From the NCBI RefSeq assembly GCF_000337695.1, contig NZ_AOIA01000159.1:1-35980 (forward strand): DNA of 35,980 nucleotides, written 5' to 3'. The stretch comes from Natronococcus jeotgali DSM 18795. Its GTDB lineage: Archaea; Halobacteriota; Halobacteria; Halobacteriales; Natrialbaceae. The notes under the pieces were generated by a model. That model had not been told where the DNA came from and did no database searches. It was given only the letters and a program-made list of their open reading frames with translations. Position numbers and translations under genes: made by a program. The number at the start of each line of letters is the position of its first letter. Within the stretch, counting starts at the first letter, position 1. Below are positions 7,290-16,225 of this stretch, piece after piece.

Positions 7290-8396
7290 TTAAACAACTT
7301 TCACGAGCCGCGTCGTGAACCGCCCCGTCCGGACCTTCATCCAGCCCCGCAACTCCTCGTCGACGTCGTCGTCGTCGGTGTCGACTCGGAGCGCGTCGAT
7401 CGCGTCGAGCTTCTCGCCGGCGGCGACGACCGCGATCTCGTCGGCCCGCCGGATGACCGCGGGCGAGAGCTGGTGGTTGCCCCGACCGAAAACGAAGCCC
7501 TGGCCCCCGATCGGCGAGACGACGATCGTCGCCGGTTCCGCGAGGACCTCGAGGATCTCCGCTTCGGCGGCGTCGGTCGCGAGGACCTCGCCGTCGCGCC
7601 AGACGTCGACCCCCAGCGGGGAGGCCTCGATCCCGAGTTCGGCCTCGATCGCGCCGACGGTGCCGCCCGGGCCGAAGACGTAGGTTCGACCCTCCTCGAT
7701 CTCGCGGGCGAATCCCGCTGCCAGCGAGTCGACGCTGCCGCTCGAGACCTGCTTGCCCGACTGGACGTCCGGCGCGACGGGCACCGGGACGACCGCCCGC
7801 AGCTCCGAGCGGACCTCCCCCTCGCGGTAGGCCGCCTCGTCGATGTCGTTGACCTCCCGGCGCTCGACCGCGTCGAACCCGGCCGCGATCCGTCCGGCGT
7901 CTCTGGGGGTGACGGCGAACACCGAGGAGTAGATCTTGACCCCCGCGGGCACGCCGAGCATCGGCGTCTCGTCGCCCCCCTCCTCGAGCACGCCGGCGAC
8001 GTCGACGGCCGTCCCGTCGCCGCCGACGAACAGGACGAGGTCGACCCCGCGCTCGAGGACGGCCCGCACCGTCGCCCGCGTGTCCTCGGCGGTCGTCTCT
8101 GCCTGGCCGGGATCCTCCGGGGGTTCCTCGGCCGATCCCGCCCACGGATCGTACACCACCTCGGGATCGAACCCGGCGTCTCGAGCCGCGTCCTCGCCCA
8201 TCGGACCCGCGGCCGCGTACACCGTCAGATCGTCGGCCTCGCGGGCCAGTGCCTCGAGGGCCCGCCGGGCCCGCTCGGGCGCCCGCGTGGTCGCTCCGCG
8301 CTGACGGGCCTCCGCGATTTTGCCGTCGGTTCCCTTCAGTCCGACCCGCCCGCCCATGCCGGCGATCGGGTTGACGACGACGCCGATCGTATCCAT
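7290..8396 (-). CDS. ATP-NAD kinase / AcoX-fold protein
   Basis: A 368-aa protein starting MDTIGVVVNPIAGMGG. The motifs VNPIAG (8-13) and GGDGT (125-129) are those of the NAD kinase/diacylglycerol kinase fold, where GGDGT binds nucleotide phosphate. Length and layout match the ATP-NAD/AcoX kinase subgroup rather than canonical NadK of about 280 aa. The substrate is not settled; NAD phosphorylation is possible but not shown. A second member lies in the 2-oxoacid dehydrogenase locus at 28957. The ATG at 8396 is chosen because GCTTTTGTC, 24-32 bp upstream on the minus strand, can act as TATA box and the upstream extension is low-quality sequence. Confidence 0.8.
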   Translation of the reverse strand: MDTIGVVVNPIAGMGGRVGLKGTDGKIAEARQRGATTRAPERARRALEALAREADDLTVYAAAGPMGEDAARDAGFDPEVVYDPWAGSAEEPPEDPGQAETTAEDTRATVRAVLERGVDLVLFVGGDGTAVDVAGVLEEGGDETPMLGVPAGVKIYSSVFAVTPRDAGRIAAGFDAVERREVNDIDEAAYREGEVRSELRAVVPVPVAPDVQSGKQVSSGSVDSLAAGFAREIEEGRTYVFGPGGTVGAIEAELGIEASPLGVDVWRDGEVLATDAAEAEILEVLAEPATIVVSPIGGQGFVFGRGNHQLSPAVIRRADEIAVVAAGEKLDAIDALRVDTDDDDVDEELRGWMKVRTGRFTTRLVKVV

Positions 8397-8492
8397 GGCC
8401 GTTGTTCGGGGGCGGCGACAAAAGCCGTGTGGCTTTCCACCGAGCGACACGTTTTCTGAAAGACTAAGAGGGATCGGATCCGACCGCGACGC

Positions 8493-8618
8493 ATGAACGA
8501 ACTGACTGCCGTCGTGCTCGAAACGGAAACGGCGCTGCCGATGGACCTCGTCGGCTGGGGAGTCCTGCTGGTGAGCCTCGCGGTGACGATCGCCTGGATG
8601 ACCCACCTCTACCGGTAG
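8493..8618 (+). CDS. 41-residue single-span membrane protein
   Basis: A short gene beginning MNELTAVVLETE and ending THLYR. Residues 17-36 (MDLVGWGVLLVSLAVTIAWM) make one clear transmembrane helix, with an acidic N-terminus and a short basic end. ACTAAG about 30 bp upstream may be the TATA box. It sits divergent from the AcoX-fold gene and convergent with the CinA-type gene with a 19-bp gap. Codon use (G/C-ending codons) matches real genes around it. Function unknown. Confidence 0.6.
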   Translation: MNELTAVVLETETALPMDLVGWGVLLVSLAVTIAWMTHLYR

Positions 8619-8637
8619 AACGGCCCGCCGAAACCTG

Positions 8638-9330
8638 CTACCGCTCCTCGACCGTCTCGACCCGCTCGCGGAGCCACGCCGCGGCCGCCGCGACCGCGTC
8701 CTCGTCGGTCCCGGAGAGTTCGATCCTGACCGACTCCCCGGGGTAGCTGCCGACCGCGACGTCGAACTCCTCGCGCAGCGACTCGAAGCGATCGAGCAGG
8801 GCGCTCTCGGGTTCGTCGGCGACGACGGTCTCCCGGTAGGTTCGCGCCCCCGAGAACTCGTCGGCGACGGACTCGAACATCGCCCGCATCTCGGCGGGCA
8901 CGCCCGGGAGGACGTAGACGTTCTCGCAGACCGCGCCGGGAGCGACGCCCTCGCCGTTGTGCAGCGGCCGCGCGCCCGCGGGAAGGTCGGCGGTTCCCGA
9001 CGTCAGGTCCGCCCGCGAGTAGCCCCGGTCCTCGAGCCACTCGAGGGCGGTCTCGTCGGGCTCGAGGTCGCGGTCGAACGCCGCGGCGATGCCCGCCATC
9101 GTCACGTCGTCGTGAGTCGGGCCGAGTCCGCCCGTGACGACGACGGCGTCGTAGGCCGCGCTGTAGTCGCCGACGACCGACGCGATGTCCGCGATCCGAT
9201 CGGGGACGGTCGTGACCCGCTCGAGGGTAACCCCGCGCTCGGCGAGGCGCTCGCAGAGCCAGGTGGCGTTGGTGTTCGTCGTCCGTCCGGCGAGCAGTTC
9301 GTCCCCGACCGTCACGATCGCGGCGTTCAT
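8638..9330 (-). CDS. CinA/MoaB-type molybdopterin-binding domain protein
   Basis: A 230-aa protein starting MNAAIVTVGDELLAGRTTNT. The VGDELL start and the TGGLGPTHDD motif (66-75) identify the MoCF/CinA N-terminal fold, which binds molybdopterin or a nucleotide-like ligand. There is no C-terminal nicotinamide-nucleotide amidase domain, as is usual for archaeal CinA-like proteins, so a deamidase label would overreach. An ATG 60 bp upstream was rejected as the VGDE motif normally lies near the N-terminus. It is downstream of the tungstate importer on the same strand (56-bp gap); since tungstate is inserted into molybdopterin, a link is conceivable but unproven. Confidence 0.85.
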   Translation of the reverse strand: MNAAIVTVGDELLAGRTTNTNATWLCERLAERGVTLERVTTVPDRIADIASVVGDYSAAYDAVVVTGGLGPTHDDVTMAGIAAAFDRDLEPDETALEWLEDRGYSRADLTSGTADLPAGARPLHNGEGVAPGAVCENVYVLPGVPAEMRAMFESVADEFSGARTYRETVVADEPESALLDRFESLREEFDVAVGSYPGESVRIELSGTDEDAVAAAAAWLRERVETVEER

Positions 9331-9386
9331 GCCCGCGTCTTCGAACCCGCGGTTGAAATGTCTCCGGAAACCGGGGACGTACTCGG

Positions 9387-10157
9387 TCAATATATCAATT
9401 CCCCCGCGATGAATTTCCGAGTGCGGTCGTCCGACGGACTCTCGAAAATCGCTTCCGTTGGACCGATCTCGACGATGCTGTCGTCGAGCAGTACTGCGAC
9501 CCGGTCCGCAACACGCTCCGCTTGATGCATATCGTGTGTCGCCACGACGACGCCGATCCCTCGGTCTCGAGCCTCGGACATCGCGTCCTCGATGACTGCG
9601 GTGTTTCGCGGATCGAGATCCGACGTCGGTTCGTCGAGCAGCAAAATATCCGGGTTGTAGGCTAGTGCACGGGCGAACGAAACTCGCTGTGCCTCTCCGC
9701 CAGAGAGCGAGTCCGCGTGCTGGTCCGTTTTCTCCGTCAATCCGACGATCTCGAGGGATTCACGAACGGCGTCGGCAGTTCCGTTCGAACTAACGATCGA
9801 GTGAAGCTCGCTGCGAAGACGATCGGACCACGATCTGCGGACTCGGAGCCCGTATTCAACGTTGCGAGCGACCGAGGCGTCGAAGAGACTCGCCTCCTGG
9901 AAGACCATCCCGATATGCCGCCGCAACGAGAGACGCTCGGAGTCGTCGACGGACCAGACGTCCGTTCCGTCGAACTCGACGGCCCCGCCGTCCGGCTCGA
10001 GGGCGAGCGAAAGCATGCGAAGCAGCGTCGTCTTCCCGACGCCGGACGGCCCGATGACGGCGACGATCTCGCCGGTTTCGACGTCGATGGAGAGGTCTCG
10101 GAACACTCGGTCGGATTGATACGCGTGCGCCACGTCGGTTGCTCGAAGCACTATCAT
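9387..10157 (-). CDS. tupC: Tungstate ABC transporter ATPase
   Basis: A 256-aa ABC ATPase. It has Walker [10 protein letters not shown] (36-44), Q-loop Q87 in VFQEAS, signature LSGGE (151-155), Walker B ILLLDE (171-176) and the H-loop at H208. It powers uptake through the TupB-type permease. Its ATG overlaps the permease stop by four bases (ATGA), so it is the third gene of an operon tupA-tupB-tupC. The oxyanion assignment comes from the TupA-type binding protein; the ATPase alone could serve molybdate or phosphate. Confidence 0.88.
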   Translation of the reverse strand: MIVLRATDVAHAYQSDRVFRDLSIDVETGEIVAVIGPSGVGKTTLLRMLSLALEPDGGAVEFDGTDVWSVDDSERLSLRRHIGMVFQEASLFDASVARNVEYGLRVRRSWSDRLRSELHSIVSSNGTADAVRESLEIVGLTEKTDQHADSLSGGEAQRVSFARALAYNPDILLLDEPTSDLDPRNTAVIEDAMSEARDRGIGVVVATHDMHQAERVADRVAVLLDDSIVEIGPTEAIFESPSDDRTRKFIAGELIY

Positions 10158-10873
10158 TGCACCCCCTGATCGCCGAGTCGGACGACGATCGCATTGACCA
10201 GCAACACGAGTACCACCAGGATCACGCCGAGTACCATCGCGGTCTCGTACTGCCCCTGACGGGCCTCGAGTTGGATGGCGGTCGTTAGCGTTCGCGTCTT
10301 CGAGATCCCGTCTGCACTCGTAATGTTGCCGCCGACGATGAGGACGGATCCGACCTCGCTGACGGCCCGGCCGAACCCGGCCAGAATCGCCGTGACGATC
10401 CCGTACCGCGCCTCCTTGATGACGACGAGCGCCATATCGAGGCGCGTGCCGCCGAGGACGCGCGCGGCGTCGCGGACGTTCTCGCTCACGCCGGTGATGG
10501 CCGCGAGACTGATCGCCGTAATCGGCGGCGTCGCGAGTACGAACTGCGACATGATCATCGCTTCCTTGGTGAAAATAAGGTCCAGCGATCCGAGCGGCCC
10601 CTGGTTGGAGACGGCGAACAGCACCAGCAGGCCGACGACGACGCTGGGAAATCCCATTCCCGTATTGATAACCGATTTCACGAACTGCTTGCCGGGGAAC
10701 TCGGCGAAACCCATCACGATGGCGACCGGGATGCTAAACAGCGTGCTCAGCGTCACGGCGATGAGGCTCACGTACAGCGAGACGGAGATGATGCTCCAGA
10801 CGTAGCCTTCCCTGAACGGCAGGTCGACGACGGCCGGAAGTAGTTGTACAACTGACTCTAGGGGCACGGTCAC
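10154..10873 (-). CDS. tupB: Tungstate ABC transporter permease
   Basis: A 239-aa inner-membrane subunit with five to six hydrophobic segments. The EAA loop region reads about [20 protein letters not shown], where the permease meets the ATPase. Its size and the [13 protein letters not shown] segment resemble TupB. The GTG start at 10873 overlaps the TupA stop by four bases (GTGA), and its own stop overlaps tupC by four. This chain of overlaps indicates one transcript with coupled translation. Confidence 0.87.
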   Translation of the reverse strand: MTVPLESVVQLLPAVVDLPFREGYVWSIISVSLYVSLIAVTLSTLFSIPVAIVMGFAEFPGKQFVKSVINTGMGFPSVVVGLLVLFAVSNQGPLGSLDLIFTKEAMIMSQFVLATPPITAISLAAITGVSENVRDAARVLGGTRLDMALVVIKEARYGIVTAILAGFGRAVSEVGSVLIVGGNITSADGISKTRTLTTAIQLEARQGQYETAMVLGVILVVLVLLVNAIVVRLGDQGVQ

Positions 10874-11874
10874 TCGGTGGACGAATCGTTACTCTCGGAG
10901 GCGTTCCCGCTCTCGGAGGAATTCCCGCTATCCGAGGAGTTCTCGCTACCCGATGCGTCGCTACTCCACCCTTCCGGAACGTACTGCTGGAAGTTGGGGT
11001 CCTCGGAGACCGCTTCAGGGAAGAACAACTGTTCGTCGTTGACCTGGTACTCCGAGATGGCGTTCTGTGTTTCGGGGCTGGTGATCCACCCGATGTAGGC
11101 CATCGCGAGGTCGTAGTTGGCGCCGTCGTGCACGCCGGGATTGGCCGCCATGACACCGTAGGGGTTCGCGAGGATCTCCGGACCGTCCTCGATGGGACCT
11201 TGCACCAGGATGACGAGATCGAGCTCCGAGCGCTGAGAGATGAACGTCCCGCGGTCCGAGAGCGTGTAGGCGTCCTGCTGGTTGGCATTGTTCAGCGCTT
11301 CGCCCATCCCACTCCCCGTTTCCTGATACCAGTCGCCGCCCGGCTCGACTCCCGCCTCCTCCCAGAGGTTGCGCTCCTTGGTGTGGGTTCCGGAGTCGTC
11401 TCCGCGCGAGACGAACGGCGCCTCCGATTCGGCGATGGCGCCGAGCGCCTCGGTCGCCGAATCCATACCCTCGATCCCCGCCGGGTCGCTCTCCGGACCG
11501 ACGAGGACGAAGTCGTTGAACATGAGGTCTCGACGATTGACCCCGTAGCCGTTGCGCATGAACTCGTCTTCGAGGCCGCGGGCGTGGACCATCACGACGT
11601 CGGAATCCCCGTTGCGCGCCGACTCGAGGGCCGCACCCGTTCCCTGTGCCACCGCGTCGACGGAGACGCCGTACATGTCCTCGAACGCTGGGTGGATTTC
11701 GTCGAGCAGCCCCGTGTCGTAGGTGCTCGTCGTCGTCGTGAGCGTTAGCGTTTCACCGGCTACGGCTGCGTCTTGCTGATCGGTGTCGCTTCCGGTCAGT
11801 TGCGAACAGCCGGCGATGCTCGCGATAGCTCCCGCACCGATCCCCGTAACGAATTGCCGCCGTTGTATCGGCAT
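10870..11874 (-). CDS. tupA: Tungstate-binding lipoprotein
   Basis: A 334-aa extracellular substrate-binding protein. The N-terminus [19 protein letters not shown] followed by IAGC is a Tat signal (R5-R6) with lipobox cysteine C23, so it is exported folded and lipid-anchored. [15 protein letters not shown] and the DSGTHTKE segment match the TupA/WtpA-like oxyanion-binding group, with TTTS the usual ligand-binding motif. The C-terminal tail of about 30 residues is Ser/Asn/Gly/Glu-rich with four N-glycosylation sequons, not typical of the family. It leads the tupABC operon. A TATATC element on the minus strand (11899-11906) is 26-32 bp upstream. Confidence 0.88.
   Translation of the reverse strand: MPIQRRQFVTGIGAGAIASIAGCSQLTGSDTDQQDAAVAGETLTLTTTTSTYDTGLLDEIHPAFEDMYGVSVDAVAQGTGAALESARNGDSDVVMVHARGLEDEFMRNGYGVNRRDLMFNDFVLVGPESDPAGIEGMDSATEALGAIAESEAPFVSRGDDSGTHTKERNLWEEAGVEPGGDWYQETGSGMGEALNNANQQDAYTLSDRGTFISQRSELDLVILVQGPIEDGPEILANPYGVMAANPGVHDGANYDLAMAYIGWITSPETQNAISEYQVNDEQLFFPEAVSEDPNFQQYVPEGWSSDASGSENSSDSGNSSESGNASESNDSSTE
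10898..10951. repeat. Three degenerate 18-bp repeats coding the TupA tail
   Basis: Units at 10898-10915, 10916-10933 and 10934-10951 share the pattern GAGGNNTTCCCGCTNNCN. In the protein they give Ser-Gly-Asn-Ser/Ala-Ser-Glu type hexads. They explain the glycosylation-site-rich tail as a repeat expansion. Confidence 0.65.
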
Positions 11875-11898
11875 AGATACACCGTCGAACTAGCGGCA

Positions 11899-11906
11899 GA
11901 TATAGC
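11899..11906 (-). promoter_or_regulatory. TATA box of tupABC
   Basis: GCTATATC on the minus strand lies 26-32 bp before the tupA ATG. It sits in the 211-bp divergent region shared with the que operon. No symmetric site was seen on the tup side. Confidence 0.5.
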
Positions 11907-12057
11907 TTCCGCCAGCGGGTTGTCGCTACGCGCTGTGGGTTGTGTCCTCGGATTCGTTCTATAGCTGCCTCGAGGAAATCGCACGGTAAACAGAGACGGT
12001 GAACCGGGAATCCGCCGCAGTCTCGCTGGCCCCCGCCTCGAGGGCGGATCGACCGCC

Positions 12058-12078
12058 CTAAGTATTCGGCTACGAATA
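12058..12078 (+). promoter_or_regulatory. que operon promoter with overlapping palindrome
   Basis: CTAAGTAT (12058-12065) is centred about 25 bp before the queD ATG, matching a leaderless haloarchaeal promoter. Overlapping it is the perfect inverted repeat TATTCG-GCTA-CGAATA (12063-12078), between TATA box and start codon. A bound regulator would block initiation. Confidence 0.5.
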
Positions 12079-12085
12079 TCCCAGT

Positions 12086-12544
12086 ATGACCGAGAAGCTC
12101 GCCGACACCGAGGGAGCCGACGTGGTCGGCACCCCTCGCGTCCTCCACGTCGGTCGGGATCGACCGATTCGGATCAGCACCGGCCACCGTCTGCTCCACC
12201 ACGACGGCAAGTGTGCCCGCCCGCACGGCCACAACTACGAGATCGCCGTCGCCGTCGAGGGCGAGATCACCGACGAGGGCTGGGTCGCCGACAAGGGCGA
12301 TATTACTACAGTGATCGACGAGTGGGATCATATGTTCCTGCTCGAGCGCGGCGATCCCCTGATCGAGGCCTTCGAGGAGGCGGGCGACGACGACGGCGTC
12401 GTCGTCCTCGAACACCCGCCCACCGCCGAGGTGATGAGCGTCGTCCTCGAGGCGAAACTCGAGGCGGCCCTCCCCGAGACCGTGACCGACGTCGCCGTCC
12501 GGGTCGAGGAGACCAGCGAGCTCTGTGGCGGCGGGGAGTTCTGA
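12086..12544 (+). CDS. queD: 6-carboxytetrahydropterin synthase
   Basis: A 152-aa member of the PTPS/QueD family, converting dihydroneopterin triphosphate to 6-carboxy-tetrahydropterin in preQ0 synthesis. Zinc ligands are H34 and the HGH pair (H47, H49). The catalytic Cys43 lies in GKCARPHGHNY, and the D81-H82 pair and the ETSELCGGGEF end complete the active site. It is first in queD-queE-queC, with queE starting one base after its stop codon. In Archaea preQ0 goes to archaeosine at position 15 of tRNA. Confidence 0.93.
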   Translation: MTEKLADTEGADVVGTPRVLHVGRDRPIRISTGHRLLHHDGKCARPHGHNYEIAVAVEGEITDEGWVADKGDITTVIDEWDHMFLLERGDPLIEAFEEAGDDDGVVVLEHPPTAEVMSVVLEAKLEAALPETVTDVAVRVEETSELCGGGEF

Positions 12545-12545
12545 G

Positions 12546-13325
12546 ATGCCCGTCTCCGACTCCCCGGACCGCGAGTGCGCCGCCGACCGCGACACGGGCG
12601 GCGAGGGGCTCCCGATCAACGAGCTGTTCTACTCGCTGCAGGGCGAGGGAACGCTCGCCGGAGTTCCGTCCGTGTTCGTCCGCACCAGCGGGTGCAACCT
12701 GCGGTGCTGGTTCTGTGACTCCTATCACACCTCCTGGGAGCCGACCCACGCCCGGATGAGCCTCGAGGAGATCCTCGCGGAGGTCGACTCCCACGCCGAG
12801 GCCGACCACGTCGTCCTCACGGGCGGGGAACCCCTGCTCCACGAGGGAAGCGTCGACCTGCTCGAGGCCCTCGAGGCTCGGGGCTACCACACCACCGTCG
12901 AGACCAACGGGACGATCCACCGCGAGGCGCCGATCGACCTCGCCTCGATCAGCCCGAAACTCGAGAGCTCGACGCCGACGTCAGAGCGCGACCCGAACGG
13001 AGAGGGTGAGTGGGCCGAGCGCCACGAGAACGACCGCATCGACCTCGAGGCGCTCTCCGCGCTCGTCGAGGAGTACGACTTCCAGCTGAAGTTCGTCGTC
13101 ACGGACGAGGGCGACATGCCCGAGATCCGCGAGCTGCTCGCCGACCTGCGGGACGCCGCGAGCGTCCCGATCCGCGACGAGGACGTCCTCCTGATGCCCG
13201 AGGGCGCCACCCGCGAGCGACTCGCGGAGACCCGCGGCCGCGTCGCCGAGCTGGCGATGGACCACGGCTTCCGGTACACGCCCCGCCTGCACGTCGACCT
13301 CTGGAACGACGCCCCCGAAACGTAG
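12546..13325 (+). CDS. queE: 7-carboxy-7-deazaguanine synthase (radical SAM)
   Basis: A 259-aa radical-SAM enzyme that contracts the ring of carboxytetrahydropterin to 7-carboxy-7-deazaguanine. The cluster motif is C50-X3-C54-X2-C57 in TSGCNLRCWFCDSY, and the SAM-binding TGGEP is at 92-96. INELFYSLQGEG at 25-36 is the usual QueE opening. The ATG at 12546, one base after the queD stop, is preferred to an in-frame ATG inside queD. The acidic insertion around residues 150-165 is probably a halophilic loop. Confidence 0.93.
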   Translation: MPVSDSPDRECAADRDTGGEGLPINELFYSLQGEGTLAGVPSVFVRTSGCNLRCWFCDSYHTSWEPTHARMSLEEILAEVDSHAEADHVVLTGGEPLLHEGSVDLLEALEARGYHTTVETNGTIHREAPIDLASISPKLESSTPTSERDPNGEGEWAERHENDRIDLEALSALVEEYDFQLKFVVTDEGDMPEIRELLADLRDAASVPIRDEDVLLMPEGATRERLAETRGRVAELAMDHGFRYTPRLHVDLWNDAPET

Positions 13326-13346
13326 CCGACGACACCGACCCACACG

Positions 13347-14084
13347 ATGACCGACGACACCACGCCGACGACCGACGAACCGACCGAAAAACGCGCCGTC
13401 GTCCTCCTCTCCGGCGGGATGGACAGCGCCACCGCGGCCGCCGTCGCCCGCGAGCGGGGCTACGAGATCTACGCCTTGCACACCTCCTACGGCCAGCGCA
13501 CCGCCGAGCGCGAACTCGAGTGCGCCCGCCGGCTCGCCGACGCGTTCGACGCGGCCGACTTCCTGCGGATCGAGACGGGCCACCTCTCGGCGATCGGCGC
13601 CTCGAGTCTCACCGACGACGAACTCGAGGTCGCCGACGCCGACATGGACAGCGAGGAGATCCCGACCTCCTACGTCCCGTTCCGGAACGCGAACCTGCTG
13701 GCGATGGCGGTCTCCTACGCCGAGGCCAACGGCTGCGAGGCGGTCTTCATCGGCGCCCACAGCGAGGACTTCTCGGGCTATCCCGACTGCCGACCCGAGT
13801 TCTTCGAGGCCTTCGAACGGGTCGTCGACGTCGGGACGAAACCCGACGCCGAGATCGCGATCGAGGCGCCGTTCGTCGAGGAATCGAAGACCGACATCGC
13901 CGAGCGGGGGCTCGAACTCGACGTTCCGTACGAGCACACCTGGAGCTGCTACCGCGAGAACGAGCCCGCCTGCGGCACCTGCGACGCCTGCGCCTACCGC
14001 CTGCAGGCGTTCCAGCGACTGGGCGTTCGGGATCCGATCGCGTACGACGAGCGCCCCTCCTACCTCGAGGACGGGTCGGCGTAG
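13347..14084 (+). CDS. queC: 7-cyano-7-deazaguanine (preQ0) synthase
   Basis: A 245-aa ATP pyrophosphatase-type enzyme that turns carboxy-deazaguanine into the nitrile preQ0 using ammonia and ATP. The PP-loop is SGGMDS (22-27). The zinc site is C201, C209, C212 and C215 in CYRENEPACGTCDAC. It follows queE by 21 bp and ends the operon. No archaeosine transglycosylase, QueF-like or ArcS gene is in the window. Confidence 0.94.
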   Translation: MTDDTTPTTDEPTEKRAVVLLSGGMDSATAAAVARERGYEIYALHTSYGQRTAERELECARRLADAFDAADFLRIETGHLSAIGASSLTDDELEVADADMDSEEIPTSYVPFRNANLLAMAVSYAEANGCEAVFIGAHSEDFSGYPDCRPEFFEAFERVVDVGTKPDAEIAIEAPFVEESKTDIAERGLELDVPYEHTWSCYRENEPACGTCDACAYRLQAFQRLGVRDPIAYDERPSYLEDGSA

Positions 14085-14133
14085 CGGCCGTCGCCGAAAG
14101 CGCGTTCGCACCGCTTCCCTCGTCGAACCCAGT

Positions 14134-14139
14134 TATAAG
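14134..14139 (+). promoter_or_regulatory. TATA box of the DUF5518-like gene
   Basis: TATAAG about 30 bp before the ATG at 14167. It separates this gene from the que operon. Confidence 0.55.
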
Positions 14140-14166
14140 GTACCGCACCGCATACGAGCTACCGGT

Positions 14167-14940
14167 ATGGGATCGACACCGACCGAAGGGGTGGATCGGG
14201 AGCGGCGCTCGGCCGGCGACGGAACGGTGCCGGCGTTCGTCGACTGGCTCCTCGCGGCCGTCGTCGCGCTGGTCGGCCTGCTCTCGGTGGCCGCCGGAAG
14301 CGCGCTCGCCGTCCTCGTCGACCGGGACGCGCTCGCGGCGGGAATCGAGGACGAAACGGTGACGGTGACGGTCGGCACGACCGAGCTGACCGACGCCGAG
14401 GCGCTCGAGGTGGCCGACGCCGTCGTCTCGTGGACCGGGACGGGACTGGTGGTCGTCGGCGTCGGAACGGTGCTGGTCGCCGTCGGCTACCTCGTCGCGC
14501 GACGGCGCGCCCGCCGCCGGCGCGAGGCGGGCGAATCCGCCGACTCGTACGGCGCGTACGTCCTCGTCGGCGCCGTCGTCACCGTCGCGCTGTCGTTCCT
14601 TCCGTTCTCGCCGGCGCTGGGCGGCGCGCTGGCGGGCTACCTCGAGCGCGGCGAGTCCGATCGAACCGTCAGCGTCGGCGCGCTCGCGGGGCTGGTGCCC
14701 GCGTTGCCGGCGCTTGCGATCCTCGCGTTCGTCCTGGGTGGACTGGTCGCGGGGCTGGTGACGATCGGTCAGGTCGGGGAGGCGGTCGTCGTCGGGACGA
14801 TGCTGTTGCTGTCGGGACTGCTCGTCGCGACCCTCGCCGGCGCTCTCGGCGCGGTGGGTGGGTACGTCGGCGGGCGGTTCGCGCAGCGTCGCGACCGTCG
14901 GATCGACGCTCGCCGATCAGCGAGCGACGGGAACCCATAG
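14167..14940 (+). CDS. Multi-span membrane protein, DUF5518-like
   Basis: A 257-aa protein with about six hydrophobic segments. The first span is near 22-50. A central pair near 90-115 flanks a basic stretch (ARRRARRRREAG). The C-terminal half contains SFLPFSPALGGALAGYLERG, which resembles the core of haloarchaeal DUF5518 proteins. The tail is basic (RRDRRIDARR), consistent with a cytoplasmic C-terminus. Function unknown. It has its own TATA box, so it is probably separate from queC. Confidence 0.7.
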   Translation: MGSTPTEGVDRERRSAGDGTVPAFVDWLLAAVVALVGLLSVAAGSALAVLVDRDALAAGIEDETVTVTVGTTELTDAEALEVADAVVSWTGTGLVVVGVGTVLVAVGYLVARRRARRRREAGESADSYGAYVLVGAVVTVALSFLPFSPALGGALAGYLERGESDRTVSVGALAGLVPALPALAILAFVLGGLVAGLVTIGQVGEAVVVGTMLLLSGLLVATLAGALGAVGGYVGGRFAQRRDRRIDARRSASDGNP

Positions 14941-15010
14941 CTCGAACGTCGAGCCGGCAAGCCGCGCCGGCTGCGCGAGTCTACTTCAGGGCCGGCCCCG
15001 AACGCCGCGT

Positions 15011-16060
15011 ATGGAACGGATCGGAATCGTCGGCGCCGGCGCCGGCGCGGCCGCCGCGGCGTTCGCCCTCGAGGACGCGACCGCCGAGACGTCGGTGACG
15101 GTGCTCGAGAAGTCGGGCGGGCTCTGCGGGCGGGCCGCGACGCGACGCCGGGACGGCGTCGTCTACGACTACGGCGCGAACTACCTCAAAGCCGACGACG
15201 AGCGGGTCGTCGAACTGGTGACGGAGCGACTCCCGACCGACGGGCTCGTCGACGTCGACGCGCCCGTCTGGACGTTCGACCGCGACGGCGGGATCGAACC
15301 GGGTCGCGACGCCGACGATCACAAGTGGAGCTACGAGCGGGGACTGACCCAGCTCGCCAAGCGGCTGTTCGCCCGCACCGACGCGACGATCCACCGGGAG
15401 ACCCGCGTCGAGCGACTGGTGCGAGACGACGCGGCGGGAACGTGGACCCTCGAGGACGCCGCGGGCAACCCGTGGGGCCCCTACGACGCCGTCGTCCTGA
15501 ACCCGCCGGCGCCCCAGGCGGCCGCGGTGCTCGAGACGAGCTCCTGGGACGCCGATCCGCGCGACTCGCTGGTGGCGGCGCTCGGAGACGTCTCCTACCG
15601 TCGGGTCTGGACCGGGGTCTTCCACTACCCGTTCGAACTCGAGGTCCCCTACTACGCGCTGGTCAACGCCGACAAGGACCACGAGGTGGGCTGGGTCAGC
15701 CGCGAGGAGTGTAAACCGGGCCACGTCCCCGACGGGGAGTCGCTGCTGGTCGTCCAGGCGAACCGCGAGTGGTCGGTCGCCAACGAGGGTCGCGATCCGG
15801 AGCGCAACCTCGCCGAACTGGCCGCCGTGACCGCCGGGCTGCTCGAGGACGACCGCCTCACCGACCCCGACTGGACCGACCACCAGGGCTGGCGCTACGC
15901 GATCCTCGAGGACGGCGCGCCGAGCGAGCCCCTCCGGCGGGCAGAGTCCGCGGGGCTGTACTGCGTCGGGGACTGGGTCGCCGGCGAGGGGCGGATCCAC
16001 GCGGCGCTGCGAAGCGGGCTCGAGGTCGGCGAACGGATCGGCGCCGACCGCCGTCGCTGA
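15011..16060 (+). CDS. FAD-dependent oxidoreductase, renalase/amine-oxidase-like
   Basis: A 349-aa flavoprotein starting MERIGIVGAGAGAAAAAFAL, the Rossmann dinucleotide motif (GxGxxA). SGGLCGRAATRR (about 39-50) is the second FAD contact of amine-oxidase-type proteins, and YCVGDWVAGEGRIHAALRSG near the C-terminus is the final FAD-binding motif, with Gly-Asp closing on the flavin. The best fit is the NAD(P)/FAD-dependent renalase-like group; substrate unknown. The start at 15011 is fixed by the GxGxxA motif lying near the N-terminus. It converges with the M24 peptidase gene. Confidence 0.85.
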   Translation: MERIGIVGAGAGAAAAAFALEDATAETSVTVLEKSGGLCGRAATRRRDGVVYDYGANYLKADDERVVELVTERLPTDGLVDVDAPVWTFDRDGGIEPGRDADDHKWSYERGLTQLAKRLFARTDATIHRETRVERLVRDDAAGTWTLEDAAGNPWGPYDAVVLNPPAPQAAAVLETSSWDADPRDSLVAALGDVSYRRVWTGVFHYPFELEVPYYALVNADKDHEVGWVSREECKPGHVPDGESLLVVQANREWSVANEGRDPERNLAELAAVTAGLLEDDRLTDPDWTDHQGWRYAILEDGAPSEPLRRAESAGLYCVGDWVAGEGRIHAALRSGLEVGERIGADRRR

Positions 16061-16190
16061 GCGGTCGGGACGGCGGCTGGCGGTCGACGGGATCGCTTCT
16101 GGCACAAAAGGGGGAAGAGGGGTGGATCAGCCGGGACGGCGTACCAGCGATTCGGACGCAGTTGGGGGGATCGGTCCCGGCTATCTTTTC

Positions 16191-16225
16191 GTATCCCTCA
16201 GCATAATAAATACTTTGTGGGATAG
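16191..16225. repeat. Imperfect inverted repeat in an AT-rich convergent gap
   Basis: GTATCCCTCA (16191-16200) and TGTGGGATAG (16216-16225) pair with two mismatches around an AT-rich spacer. The 187-bp gap 16061-16247 lies between convergent genes and also has a TTTT run (16186-16189) for the plus-strand gene and an AAAA run near 16233 for the minus-strand gene. A bidirectional termination region is the simplest reading. No gene seen here. Confidence 0.35.

Noticed and set aside
9387-11874. Calling the ABC operon a phosphate or molybdate importer
   Set aside because: The binding protein carries the TTTS and DSGTHTKE features of the TupA group, and only one permease gene is present, unlike Pst. 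Molybdate transport cannot be fully excluded.
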